DNA from: Veillonella criceti
GTDB taxonomy: Bacteria > Bacillota > Negativicutes > Veillonellales > Veillonellaceae
NCBI RefSeq assembly: GCF_900460315.1
Contig: NZ_UHIO01000001.1
Span: 210,001 to 274,000, forward strand
Length of the DNA: 64,000 nucleotides
Direction: 5' to 3'
In this document: positions 48,692 through 59,900 of the stretch, piece by piece
How the letters are laid out: each line of letters opens with the position of its first letter
Position numbering within the stretch: position 1 is the first letter of the stretch
Notes under the pieces: generated by a model
Told to the model about the DNA's origin: nothing
The model's database searches: none
The model's input: the letters and a program-made list of their open reading frames with translations, nothing else
Made by a program: the position numbers and the translations under genes

Positions 48692-51052
48692 ATGAAACGA
48701 CAAGGTATACGATTTACAGGCATTGTACAGGGGGTCGGCTTTCGCCCCCTTATTGCCGTTATAGCGAGAGAGTTACATTTAGTAGGCTTTGTATATAACG
48801 ATGATGCGGGGGTATATACGGAAGTTCAGGGCAAAGATGAAGCCATTGATTTTTTTGTGGAACAAGTCCAGACTCGTAAAGGGCCATTAGCTCGTATTGA
48901 TACTGTCACGGTAGAAGATTTACAATTAGGGGAAGAAACACTATTTGTTATAGCGCCGTCACCAGCAGGTAAACAGCCCGCTACTTTTATTGGGGCCGAT
49001 ACGGCACCTTGTGAAGCGTGTCGTAAAGAACTGCATGATCCTATGAATCGTCGCTATCATTATAGTTTTATTAATTGCACTCATTGTGGGCCAAGATATA
49101 CAATTGTTGAAACGGTGCCTTATGACCGTCAGTTTACATCGATGAAGACATTTCCGTTTTGTCCAGCTTGCAAAGCTGAATATGAAAACGAAAGTGATCG
49201 TCGCTATCATGCAGAACCTAATGCATGTCCTGTTTGTGGCCCTCAATATAGCTTATATGAAGTAGTAGATGGTCAATGGCAATCGGTTAAAAGTGCTTCC
49301 GTTAATGATGGTACTAGTAATAACGCTAGTCAAGATGTGGATGAGATAACAGAAGGCTGGTCTTCAGTACAAATAGATCCGTTAACTTTGGGCCGTGATT
49401 ATGTGATGACAGGTCATATTATAGCTTTTAAAGGGGTTGGTGGTTATCATTTAGTCTGTGATGCTACGAATAAAGAAGCTGTACAGCGTTTACGAATTCG
49501 CAAACAAAGACCGCATAAACCCTTAGCTGTTATGGTAGATTCTATGGAAACAGCGCATCAAATTGCGCACATAACACCGGAAGAAGAGGCTTTGTTAACA
49601 TCGTCTGCTAGACCGATTGTATTACTACCACAGAAAAAAGAAGCGCCCGTTGCTTGGCAGGAAGTGGCACCTAACAATCACTATATTGGTGTTATGTTAC
49701 CCTATGCACCCGTTCATGAAGTGTGGCTACCACCAGGCGCTATTTGGGTGATGACCAGTGGAAATCATAGTGGTGAGCCCGTTATTTTTGAAGATGAACA
49801 GGCAAAAGAGAAGCTTATGAATGTAGCCGATTATTTTTTGGTACATAATCGGCGTATTGTGGCATCTGTAGATGATTCTGTTATTGAAGTGGTAAAAGGA
49901 GAAACCTTACCCATTCGACGGAGTCGTGGCTATGTGCCTACTTCATTTAATGTTCGCTTGCCACAACAAGGCCACAAAACAGTGCTCGCTATGGGCGGGG
50001 ATTTAAAAAATGCCTTTGCTATGAATCGTGGTGAAGCGGTGCTTATGGGTCCCCATATTGGCGATTTAGCGAATGAAGCGATGAATAACAGCTTAGTTTT
50101 TACGATTGAACGCTATAAAGATTTATTTGGGTTAGAACCACAAGCGGTTGTGGCTGATTATCATCCGCAATATTTTTCTAGTCAATACGGAAAGTCTTAT
50201 AGTGAAACCCATGATATTCCATTTATTCAGGTGCAACATCATCATGCCCATGTGGCGGCCGTTATGGCGGAATATGGGTTGCAAGAAGAACCTGTTCTCG
50301 GTATATGTTTTGATGGCACTGGCTATGGCCTTGATGGAACAATTTGGGGTGGTGAATTTTTACTCTGCCAAGGTGCTACTATGCAGCGGTTGGCCCATGT
50401 TCATGGGGCGCCATTGCCTGGTGGTGAAGCGGCGGTAAAAGAACCGTGGCGCCAAGCTCTGTGGTATATACGTGCTACTTATGGAGAGAATATACCAACT
50501 TGGTTAGAACCGTGGCTCAATCATTTACCACTAAATTGGCAATTGTTAGATCAAATGATGACCCATGGTATGCCTATGGTACAAGCGAGTAGTGTTGGCC
50601 GTTTATTTGATGCCGTAGGCTCTTTGTTAGGCCTTGGCAATGTACATACCTTTGATGGGCAAATTGCTATGAGTTTAGAACAATTAGCTTATGGTGAGAG
50701 AGGTAAAATTAAGGAATTTACTTTTGATGGTGAAATTCTTGATTTTAAACCATTAGTACAAGATATTATAGGCCATTTAGGTGATGGTATTTCTAAGCGA
50801 GTACTGGCGGCCTCTTTTCATAGGACCTTAGCGTATGGAATTACAGAGACTATGGAATATCTCTGTTCGTTATATAACATTAAACAAGTTGTTTTATGTG
50901 GTGGTGTATTTCAAAATCGGCGCCTCATAGAAGAAATGATGAATATTAACCATGATCAAGTCATGTTATTGCCACGGCAAGTACCGCCTAATGATGGTGG
51001 TTTGGCGTTAGGGCAACTATGGCTTGCTCATCAGCGGTTAGTGCATACATAA
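48692..51052 (+). CDS. hypF: Carbamoyltransferase HypF
   Basis: Makes the carbamoyl group that becomes the CN ligand of [NiFe] hydrogenase, transferring it to HypE. Domains in order are acylphosphatase-like (GIVQGVGFRPLI, residues 10-90), two zinc fingers (CEACRKELH and CPACKAEYENE), a YrdC-like domain (IAFKGVGGYHLVCDA) and a Kae1-like domain (QHHHAHVAAVMAE, CFDGTGYGLDGTIWGGE). The 786 aa are full length. AAAGGA precedes ATG 48692. It leads a hypF-hypC-hypD-hypE unit. Confidence 0.96.
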   Translation: MKRQGIRFTGIVQGVGFRPLIAVIARELHLVGFVYNDDAGVYTEVQGKDEAIDFFVEQVQTRKGPLARIDTVTVEDLQLGEETLFVIAPSPAGKQPATFIGADTAPCEACRKELHDPMNRRYHYSFINCTHCGPRYTIVETVPYDRQFTSMKTFPFCPACKAEYENESDRRYHAEPNACPVCGPQYSLYEVVDGQWQSVKSASVNDGTSNNASQDVDEITEGWSSVQIDPLTLGRDYVMTGHIIAFKGVGGYHLVCDATNKEAVQRLRIRKQRPHKPLAVMVDSMETAHQIAHITPEEEALLTSSARPIVLLPQKKEAPVAWQEVAPNNHYIGVMLPYAPVHEVWLPPGAIWVMTSGNHSGEPVIFEDEQAKEKLMNVADYFLVHNRRIVASVDDSVIEVVKGETLPIRRSRGYVPTSFNVRLPQQGHKTVLAMGGDLKNAFAMNRGEAVLMGPHIGDLANEAMNNSLVFTIERYKDLFGLEPQAVVADYHPQYFSSQYGKSYSETHDIPFIQVQHHHAHVAAVMAEYGLQEEPVLGICFDGTGYGLDGTIWGGEFLLCQGATMQRLAHVHGAPLPGGEAAVKEPWRQALWYIRATYGENIPTWLEPWLNHLPLNWQLLDQMMTHGMPMVQASSVGRLFDAVGSLLGLGNVHTFDGQIAMSLEQLAYGERGKIKEFTFDGEILDFKPLVQDIIGHLGDGISKRVLAASFHRTLAYGITETMEYLCSLYNIKQVVLCGGVFQNRRLIEEMMNINHDQVMLLPRQVPPNDGGLALGQLWLAHQRLVHT

Positions 51053-51099
51053 TCGGTTTAGGTTTATGTATCACTAGCAGATAGTTAGGAGGCAATATT

Positions 51100-51351
51100 A
51101 TGTGTTTGGCAGTACCAGCTCAACTCATTAAAGTGAATGAATTTATTGGCACTATTGAACTAACGGGAGTTACCCGTGATGTAAATCTTATGTTGGTGCC
51201 AGAAGCCAAAGTAGGTGATTACGTACTTGTGCATGCTGGTTGTGCCGTGCAAGTAGTGGATGAAGAAGAAGCAAAAGCTACAATGGATGCATTTAGGGAG
51301 TTGGAAGAACTTGAAGAAAATTACTTTGCAGGAAAAAACGCAGGTCGCTAA
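51100..51351 (+). CDS. hypC: HypC/HybG/HupF family hydrogenase chaperone
   Basis: Small chaperone of 83 aa that carries the Fe(CN)2CO group with HypD. The essential N-terminal MCLAVPAQ with Cys2 is present, and VHAGCAVQVVDEEEA is the family C-terminal motif. TTAGGAGG precedes ATG 51100. Its end overlaps the start of hypD by about 40 bases. Confidence 0.95.
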   Translation: MCLAVPAQLIKVNEFIGTIELTGVTRDVNLMLVPEAKVGDYVLVHAGCAVQVVDEEEAKATMDAFRELEELEENYFAGKNAGR

Positions 51352-52429
51352 GGAACTGCTTAAGGAAATAGAAGCCCTTCATACACATGGTGAAACGGTA
51401 CGTTTCATGGAAGTGTGTGGCACCCATACGGTAGCTATTTTCCGCGAGGGCATTCGTCAATTATTGCCAAAAGGCATTGAACTTGTTAGTGGTCCCGGTT
51501 GTCCCGTATGTGTAACCGATCAAGTCTATATGGACAAAGCGTTAGCATATGCAGCTATGGATGATGTGATAGTCGCTACCTTTGGTGATATGCTTAAAGT
51601 GCCTGGCACCCATAGTAATTTATGGGAAGCGAAGAGTCAGGGCGCCCACATTCATATTATCTATAGTCCGATGGAAATTATTGAACTCGGTAAGGCAAAT
51701 CCTAATAAAAAAATTGTTTTTCTAGCCATTGGGTTTGAAACGACGATTGCTGTTATTGCGGCGGCTGTAAAAGCAGTGGCTATGTCAGGGCTTACTAATG
51801 TCTTTTTCTTAGTGTCGCATAAATTAGTACCACCAGCATTGCGTGCCTTGGCGAAGCAAAAAGAAGGTCATTTAGACGGCTTTATTTTACCTGGGCATGT
51901 GAGCGTTATTATTGGGGAAGAACCCTATGGATTTATTCCTACGGAATGTCATATGCCGTCTTGTATTGCAGGCTTTGATGGTCTTGAAATTTTAGCGGCT
52001 GTTCGCGATTTATTAGCTCAACGTAAGAGTGGCCATTTTTATGTAGGTAATCAATACAAGTCCGTAGTAGCTAAAACGGGAAACCCTGTGGCGGTCAGGT
52101 TAATGGATGAGCTCTATGAAGTAATTGATGATACGTGGCGTGGTATTGGTGTGATTCCCCAATCTGGTCTTCGGTTGAAGGGGGCGTATGCCGCTTTTGA
52201 TGCAGAAAAAGCAATTCCTTTAGGACCGATAGAAAGTGGTGGTGTCCCTAAAGGCTGTCAATGCGGACGGGTGTTACAAGGTTTAATTCGTCCAGATGAA
52301 TGCGGTTTATTTGGTAAACTTTGTACAGCAGACCATCCAGTAGGGGCTTGTATGGTATCTGTGGAAGGTAGTTGTGCAGCGTGGTATAAATATGGTCGTG
52401 CCAGTGGTGGTATGACTTGGGAAGAATAG
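51311..52429 (+). CDS. hypD: Hydrogenase maturation protein HypD
   Basis: Iron-sulfur protein that assembles the Fe(CN)2CO unit with HypC and HypE. Conserved motifs are FMEVCGTHTVAIFREG, SGPGCPVCVTDQ, ATFGDMLKVPGT, the PGHVSVIIG stretch, and the C-terminal Fe-S ligands C-X5-C-X3-C type region (GCQCGRVLQ, CGLFGKLC, CAAWYKY). The start is uncertain. TTG 51311 (giving 32 residues before MEVCG, as in E. coli) sits behind GGGAG. The frame also opens at ATG 51260 and ATG 51287, inside hypC. Product about 372 aa. Confidence 0.93.
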   Translation: MKKITLQEKTQVAKELLKEIEALHTHGETVRFMEVCGTHTVAIFREGIRQLLPKGIELVSGPGCPVCVTDQVYMDKALAYAAMDDVIVATFGDMLKVPGTHSNLWEAKSQGAHIHIIYSPMEIIELGKANPNKKIVFLAIGFETTIAVIAAAVKAVAMSGLTNVFFLVSHKLVPPALRALAKQKEGHLDGFILPGHVSVIIGEEPYGFIPTECHMPSCIAGFDGLEILAAVRDLLAQRKSGHFYVGNQYKSVVAKTGNPVAVRLMDELYEVIDDTWRGIGVIPQSGLRLKGAYAAFDAEKAIPLGPIESGGVPKGCQCGRVLQGLIRPDECGLFGKLCTADHPVGACMVSVEGSCAAWYKYGRASGGMTWEE

Positions 52430-52439
52430 GAGGCTAAGT

Positions 52440-53450
52440 ATGGAAGAAACAATACGTTTAGTCCATGGGAATGGTGGTCGTTTCAGTCATGAACTGATGG
52501 AACGGTATATTATGCCTCATTTTAAAAATGATACCTTAGCTAAACTTCATGATGGGGCCCAGTTTGCTGTGCCTGCTGGCCGTATGGCCTTTACAACAGA
52601 TTCTTATGTAGTAACACCCCAATTTTTCCCTGGCGGTAATATTGGGAAACTCGCTGTTTGTGGTACCGTCAACGATTTAGCTATGAATGGGGCTAAGCCT
52701 TTATACCTTAGTTGTGGGCTGATTTTAGAAGAAGGGCTATCTGTAAAGATACTAGATACCGTATTAGCTACCATGGCACAAATGGCTAAGGAAGCAGGTG
52801 TGTCTATTGTGACCGGCGATACTAAAGTAGTTGAAAAAGGCGCTGTTGATGGACTCTATATTAATACGGCTGGTGTTGGGATGATTCCTAACCACATTCA
52901 TATTGATCCCGTTCGTGTTAAGCCAGGCATGAAAATTATTGTGTCTGGTTCTCTTGGTGATCATGCTATTGCTGTTATGGGCAGCCGTTATGATTTGGCG
53001 TTGCCTGAAACGATTAAAACTGACTGTGCGCCACTTAATCATATGGTAATGGCTGTACTGGATGCTATAGGTGATAAAGTAGCCGTTATGCGTGACCCTA
53101 CTCGTGGTGGTTTAGCTACGACTTTGTATGAAATAGCGGAACAGGCGCAAGTAGGTATTCGAGTCGATGAAGATACTTTGCCTATTCATGAGGAAGTTGT
53201 ATCTGTGTGCAGTATTTTAGGCTATGATCCATTGTATCTTGCTAATGAAGGCAAAGCCGTATTTGTAGTTGAGGCTGAGGTCGTTGATGAAGTGCTAGAT
53301 ATACTTCATCATACAGAGTATGGTCGTGAAGCGGTGTGCATTGGTGAAACCTTGAGTGCGAATGCAGGTAAAGTAGGCCTTAAAACTGCTTTGGGTGGAG
53401 TACGCTTGCTCGATCAATTGGGAGAAGATCAAGTACCGAGAATTTGTTAA
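52440..53450 (+). CDS. hypE: Hydrogenase maturation protein HypE
   Basis: Dehydrates the carbamoyl group on its C-terminal cysteine to thiocyanate, giving the cyanide ligand. The 336-aa protein has HGNGGRFSHEL, a TTDSYVVTP stretch, DPTRGGLATTLYEIA and ends with the required VPRIC, so the terminal Cys is intact. GGAGG precedes ATG 52440. It closes the hyp operon and is followed by a terminator. No hypA, hypB or hydrogenase structural gene is found within the window. Confidence 0.96.
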   Translation: MEETIRLVHGNGGRFSHELMERYIMPHFKNDTLAKLHDGAQFAVPAGRMAFTTDSYVVTPQFFPGGNIGKLAVCGTVNDLAMNGAKPLYLSCGLILEEGLSVKILDTVLATMAQMAKEAGVSIVTGDTKVVEKGAVDGLYINTAGVGMIPNHIHIDPVRVKPGMKIIVSGSLGDHAIAVMGSRYDLALPETIKTDCAPLNHMVMAVLDAIGDKVAVMRDPTRGGLATTLYEIAEQAQVGIRVDEDTLPIHEEVVSVCSILGYDPLYLANEGKAVFVVEAEVVDEVLDILHHTEYGREAVCIGETLSANAGKVGLKTALGGVRLLDQLGEDQVPRIC

Positions 53451-53529
53451 CGCGTGTTTAGATATATATTGGAAAAAGTTAACTATTGTAGATTGGCATA
53501 GGTTATAGTTAAAAAATGAATAATTTTTG

Positions 53530-53570
53530 AAAAAAGAAGTTGTAAATCAGTGTTTGCAACTTCTTTTTTT
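53530..53570 (+). terminator. Terminator of the hyp operon
   Basis: AAAAAAGAAGTTG pairs with CAACTTCTTTTTT around a loop of about 14 bases and is followed by T. Confidence 0.9.
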
Positions 53571-53719
53571 GTTTATAAATTAAACGATTCGTGTAATTAT
53601 TATTTGGTGTACGTGAAGTATGGATGATATAAAAATTATAATGAATACAAGTTTTATATAGATTGTGATGGATATATTTAAATAAATAAATTTACTAGTG
53701 TACACTGGAAAAATACAAC

Positions 53720-53727
53720 GGGGGGGG
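53720..53727 (+). repeat. G8 homopolymer tract upstream of the adhesin promoter
   Basis: Eight consecutive G in an otherwise AT-rich stretch, 17 bases before the predicted -35 of the adhesin. Such tracts are prone to slipped-strand mispairing and could tune promoter strength. The rest of 53571-53967 shows no gene; the leader after the promoter is about 190 nt. Confidence 0.6.
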
Positions 53728-53744
53728 TAAACGTCTACTGGCAA

Positions 53745-53774
53745 TTGACTATATCGAATCAATTAGTTTATGAT
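53745..53774 (+). promoter_or_regulatory. Predicted promoter of the first adhesin
   Basis: TTGACT (53745-53750), an 18-base spacer and TATGAT (53769-53774), close to consensus. Confidence 0.5.
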
Positions 53775-53967
53775 AGAAAAGTAAAGATGTGTGAATTTTT
53801 AGTTAAGTGATTCATACGACATATGATTTCATAGATAGTAAGTTATTCTGAACCTTTAATAAAGTTATGATGAATTAATGATAGTTGGAGGGGATGGTAT
53901 AAGAGGTGGAAGATAAAACGGATTTTTTTATCTTTTAGTTGTGTGTTAAATTGAAAGGAGTTTTAGC

Positions 53968-56900
53968 GTGGCTAAAAATTCTAAAAGTTTTAGAAAAATT
54001 GGTGTTGCGTTAGCAGTTAGTGCCCTAACAGGCAGTGTAATTGGTACTACTTGGGCAGCTACTAATGTGGCTGGTACAGGGAATGGTGTGGCTTTAGGTG
54101 AAGGCGCTGCAGCCACATCTAACGACGCAAATACATCTATTGCCATTGGTAAGGACTCAACGTCTAAATATGATGGTAGCATAGCTATTGGCGATGGTTC
54201 AGAGGCTGTAGGAAATGACTCCATCGTTATTGGTAAAGGGGCATCGACTATCTCAGGCCCAGGTATTGCCATTGGTAGTGGTGCACATGCACAAAACGAT
54301 GGGAATTTAGCTATTGGTGTAGGTGCTAAGTCTGTTGGAAAAAAGAGCATTGTAATTGGTGAGAACACTAGTGCAGGAAGTGGTAGAAGTATCGTATTAG
54401 GCTATAATACTCATACTTCAGGATATACAACTAATGCTATTGCCATGGGTGAGAATATTAAGTTGGATGGCAATTATTCAGACTTAATTTCTATTGGCTC
54501 TGAGTCTAATGCCCAAGGCATTGGTTCGATAGCGATTGGTGGAGATTCGACTATAGCGGCACCAGTTACTGGAGCAGTGGCATTAGGTTATGGTGCTGCT
54601 ACAACTGCTGAAGGTGGCGTTGCTTTAGGACGAAGTTCTGTAGCTAATCGTTCTGCTGGTAGTTATGGTTACATTCCTCAAAGTGGCGATAAAATAGGCT
54701 ATACAGGCCGTATCGGGGGTATTTTACCAGATCGTGAAGCTGTATTTACTGCTCAAAAGCCAGCTAATGTGGATGACTCTGTATATAAATCTACAGATGG
54801 TGCAGTGAGCGTTGGTAGAGAGTCTTATGTTGGTCAAAATGGTAATGTCGTGCCAGTTAGCACTCGTCAAATTACCAATGTGGCAGCCGGTGGACAAGAT
54901 ACTGATGCAGTTAACGTACGTCAGTTGAAAGATTTGAGTGCTGCTGTGGGGACACAGTTGGCAACTAAGTTGGATGCTAATGCCTTTCAGTATGTATCTA
55001 TTAATTCTTCGGAAGCTGGCAATAAAGATAATAAAGGTGCAACAGGTGGTAACTCCGTCGCTATTGGACCTAATGCTACAGCTACTGCCGTATCCAATGT
55101 AGCCATTGGTGAAGACAGTGTTGCGGGTGGTAAGGGTTTCGCTACAGCATTAGGTTCTGGTGCAAAAGCTGAGAATACTGGTGCAGTAGCTATTGGCTCT
55201 AGTGCTAATGCCACGGGTTCAACAGGTATTGCTATGGGTTATGAAGCAAAAGCTACAGGAACTAATGCTGTTGCGCTAGGGATGCGTTCACAAGCAACTA
55301 GCTATGGTATTGCTATTGGGCAGGCTAAAGCATTATCTCAGTCGGCGATTGTACTTGGTGATGCAGCGAATATAGATAATGCTAGCGCATATGCAATCGG
55401 CATTGGTGATGGTGTTTCGGTAACTAATACTAAACAAGCGGTTGTTGCAGGGGTAAATGCTAAAGCTGATAATTCGCAGCAAGTGGTTTTATTAGGCTCT
55501 CAAGCAAATGCAACAAATTCTGGTAACTCTGTTGTTATCGGGACAAGTGCTTCCTCTAATTCTGTAGAGACTGTAGCTATTGGTAAAGGTACAATTATTA
55601 CTGATAAAGCTGCATCGTCTTTAGCAATAGGTAACTCCGCCTATATTGGTGAAATGACGCCAGTTGATCCGGGTACTAAGCCAAGTGATACATCCAATCC
55701 AGGCTACCGTAATATAGGGACTAGCGAAGAAGTAATGACGAATCCATTGGATAAGAGTAAATATTATTTCTCTACAGCTGTAGGTACTGATGCTAAAGCT
55801 TTTGGCTATCAAAATACAGCATTTGGCGCTGGTGCTGAAGCACATAATACAAACTCCTTAGCCTTAGGATTTATTGCCGTAGCAAAAGGTGATTTTTCAG
55901 CTGCTATTGGTAGAAATACTAAGACTGATGGTACTTATGCTACTGCAGTAGGCTTTGATGCTGATGCTATTGGCGAGTCAACTCTTGCATTAGGTAGTCG
56001 TGCACGTGCTAATAAGGTAGCTGGTGTTGCACTTGGTACGGATTCTATTACTAATGTAGATAAAGGCTCTTTTGGTTATGATCCATCTGGTAAACAAGCA
56101 GACCTATCTGCATTCTTAGGTGATCAGAAATCAGTTTATGATACATTACAAACTGATATTGCTACAGCTCAAGGTGAAGTAGATACCGCTCGTCAAGCAG
56201 TGATTGATTTGCAAAACTCTAAAAACGGTAAAACTGCTGAAGAAATTGCTGAAATAGATAAAAACTTAGCTTCTGCGGAAACAACTTTAGATGAAAAGAA
56301 GGCAGCCTTAACAGCTAAAGTAACTGAAGCTAATAAGATGGTATCTACATGGCAAGCTACTGCAGCTGGCGTATCTGTAGGTGATAGTGAAACAGGATTA
56401 ACCCGTCAAATTAATAATGTAGCCGCTGGTACATTAGATACTGATGCTGTTAACGTGGCACAGCTCAAAGCGGCCAAAGTAGAAGTGGTGGCAGGCGATA
56501 ATGTAACTGTAGATACAGATACATCAGCAGGCTATACAAAATACACTGTAAAATCTGTAGATACTGATACAAAAGTAGAAAATGGCGCTGCTACTTATAA
56601 TGCAGATGGTACAGGTTCTATTACATTGAATACGAACCAAAATGGTACAACAGGCACAGTTACTATTTCAGGTCTTCAAGACAAGTTCATTACTGGCGCA
56701 AGCATGTCTGGTAATACCTTGACTATTAATCGTAATGATGGTCAAGCTTTTACTGTTAACAATATTGCGACTAAAGATGATGTTACATCAGCACAAACTC
56801 ATTATGTAAGTATTAATTCAACTGAATCTGGAAACAGAGATAATAAAGGTGCAACTACAACAGGTGCTATTGCAATAGGTCCAAAAGCTGGGGCAACAAA

Positions 56901-59900
56901 TTGGTATGATATTGCTATCGGCAATAATGCTAAGGCATCCGGTAGCTGGAGTGTTGCACTTGGTGCTGATACGAATGCATCTGGCAGTGTAGCAACTGCT
57001 TTAGGTTATGGAGCTCAATCTACGAATGCCCAAACTATTGCTATGGGGTATACAGCAACTGCTAGTGGGCCTCAAGCGACAGCTATTGGTAGGGAAGCAA
57101 AAGCTACAGGCCTAGTGGCTATTGCTCTAGGAACGCAATCTAAAGCAAATGCTGATGATTCTATTTCGATTGGACGTGGCACATCTGTTGTATCTCAAGG
57201 GGTAAACAGTATTGCTATTGGTCAAAAGGCCTATATTGGTCAACAAACAACAGCAGGTGGCACTCCTGAACAAGGTGTGCCAGATCATTCCTTATCAATA
57301 GTAGATAATGATACAAGCTCTGGTAAGGCAGATCAAGAATATATGAATTCTATTGCAATTGGTAATACTACTAAAGCATTTGGTTATCAAAATACATCTC
57401 TTGGTGCAGGTGCAGAAACATATGATACCAATACTACCGCAGTAGGTGTTGCTGCTAAAGCTAAAGGTCATTATGCTACAGCTATGGGCAAACAAGCCTA
57501 TGCTAATGGTGAAGAAGCTACTGCACTGGGACATTGGGCACGTGCATATGGCAATAATGCCATTGCTATTGGTTCAAACTCTATTACTAGCACACTTGAT
57601 GGAACAGGTGAAGTTAATAATGGTATAGCTATTGGACAACAAGCTCGTGTAGCGTCCAATAATTCCATTGCATTAGGTCAAAATTCTTTAGCGCTTGTTC
57701 CTACGGATTTAAAAACAGAAGCTTATTTATCTAAAGAAGTATTTAATGCAGAAAATGGCGTAGTGTCTGTTGGTAATGTTGAATACAAAGTTGGGGATGC
57801 AACAGTTACTGAAAATCGTCGTCGTATCACTAATGTAGCTGGCGGTGCTGATGATTATGATGCAGTAAACGTAGCACAGTTAAAACAACTTCGTGCAACT
57901 GGTACAAATTATGCTGGTGATGATACGACAAGAGTACACCGTGACTTAGGTGATGAATTAACTATTAAGGGCGGCGCTGATGTTTCTACTGCTGAAGCAA
58001 AAGCAAAATTAACTGATGGAAACATTGGTGTAGTGGCTAATAAGGATACTAATGGCTTAGAAGTTAAGCTAGCTAAAGATATTAATTTGACAGATAAGGG
58101 TTCTGTAGTCTTTGGTGATGGTGATACAGCACCTAAGTTAGATGCTACAGGATTAATACTTCCTAATACTGATGCTACTAAGACTGTAAAAGTGTCTACT
58201 GATGGCATTTCCGCTGGTTCACAAAAGATTACAAATGTAGCGGCAGGTACAGAGGATACTGATGCAGTAAATGTATCTCAACTTAATGCAGTAAAAACTT
58301 CAACAGATGATAAATTAGGGGAATTTACAGTAGGTACAGATGCAGCGGGTAATGCGAATGGTATTGATGTAGATAAGGACAATACACGTTTTGATATCCT
58401 CGGTGCTAATGGAAATATTACTACAACAATTGAAGGCCGTCAGGTTAAAGTAGGCTTATCTAATACATTAAACTTAACAGCTGATGGTAGCATTGCGTTT
58501 GGTAATGATGCTACAGCACCTAAACTTGATGCTAAAGGCTTAACAGTGTCTGATACAGTTAAGTTTACAAATGCGGGTATTTCTGCAGGATCTCAACAGA
58601 TTAAAAATGTAAAAGCAGGTACAGAGGATACTGATGCAGTGAATGTATCTCAACTTAATGAAGTGAAAACTTCAACCGATGGTAAATTAGCTAAATTTAC
58701 AGTAGGTACAGATGCAGCGGGTAATGCGAAGGGTATTGATGTAGATAAGGACGATACACGCTTTGACATCCTCGGTGCTAATGGAAATATTACTACAACA
58801 ATTGAAGGCCGTCAGGTTAAAGTTGGTTTAACCAATACATTAAACTTGACAGATGCAGGTTCTATATCCTTTGGTGATGCTACTAATGCACCAAAAGTAG
58901 ACAAAACAGGTTTCACGATATCTGAAAGCTTAAAATTCACTAATGCTGGCATTTCTGCTGGTAATCAAACTGTAGATAATGTGAAGAGTGCGATTTCTGA
59001 TAAGATGGGTGAAACATTTACAGATAAGCTAAATGCAGCTAATACTGCTAATCCGAACTCTGCAGTAAATGTAAGCGATCTTAAGAATACAGCCGATGCA
59101 TTAACTACTCAAATTTCAAATGCAAATACAGCAGCTAACAGCAAACTTGAAAGTTTCGTTGTAGGTGCAGATAAAGCTGGACAAACTGATGGTATTACAG
59201 TAGATAAGGGCACTGAAGGTAAAACAAATCGTTTTGATATTGTTGGGGCAAATGACAATATCACTACAGCAGTTAATGGCAACGCCATTGAAGTTGGCTT
59301 AGCAAAAGATGTTACATTAACAGATGGCAGTGTAACAACTACTAAAGATGGTATTACTACCAAAGTTGATGGTTCTGGTATTACTATCAGCCCATCTACT
59401 GGTGATGCAACTAAAGCGGTTTCTTTAACTAATGAAGGCTTAAATAATGGCGGTAATAAGATTACTAATGTTGCGAAAGGTACAGATGATAGTGATGCAG
59501 TTAATGTATCTCAATTAAAAGAGCTTGAAAGCAAACTCGGTGCTGCAGGTGATTTAACAACGGTTGACAAAGATGGCAATCCTGTTGTTAAAGGTAACGA
59601 TGGTAACTATTACAATCCTACTGATTTAAATGAAGATGGCACACCAAAAGATGATGCTAAACCTGTTGATACTGCACTAGGTTCTGGTGCTGATACAAGT
59701 GGTCTTGGTTTAGATAATAAGGACAATGATAAACCGATTACTAAGGACGAAGCTAAAGACATTATTGGTGGTAAACCAGGTGCTGATGGTCAACCAGGTA
59801 AAGATGGTTTACTTGACAAAACGGGTCCATCTTTAAATAACTTAGTAACAGTAAAAGATCTCCAAGCACTAGCACAAGCTGGTCTTGACTTTGGTGGCGA

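Noticed and set aside
53580-53762. 60-codon minus-strand frame in the adhesin upstream region
   Set aside because: It lacks a ribosome binding site, is AT-biased and overlaps the promoter and G8 tract.
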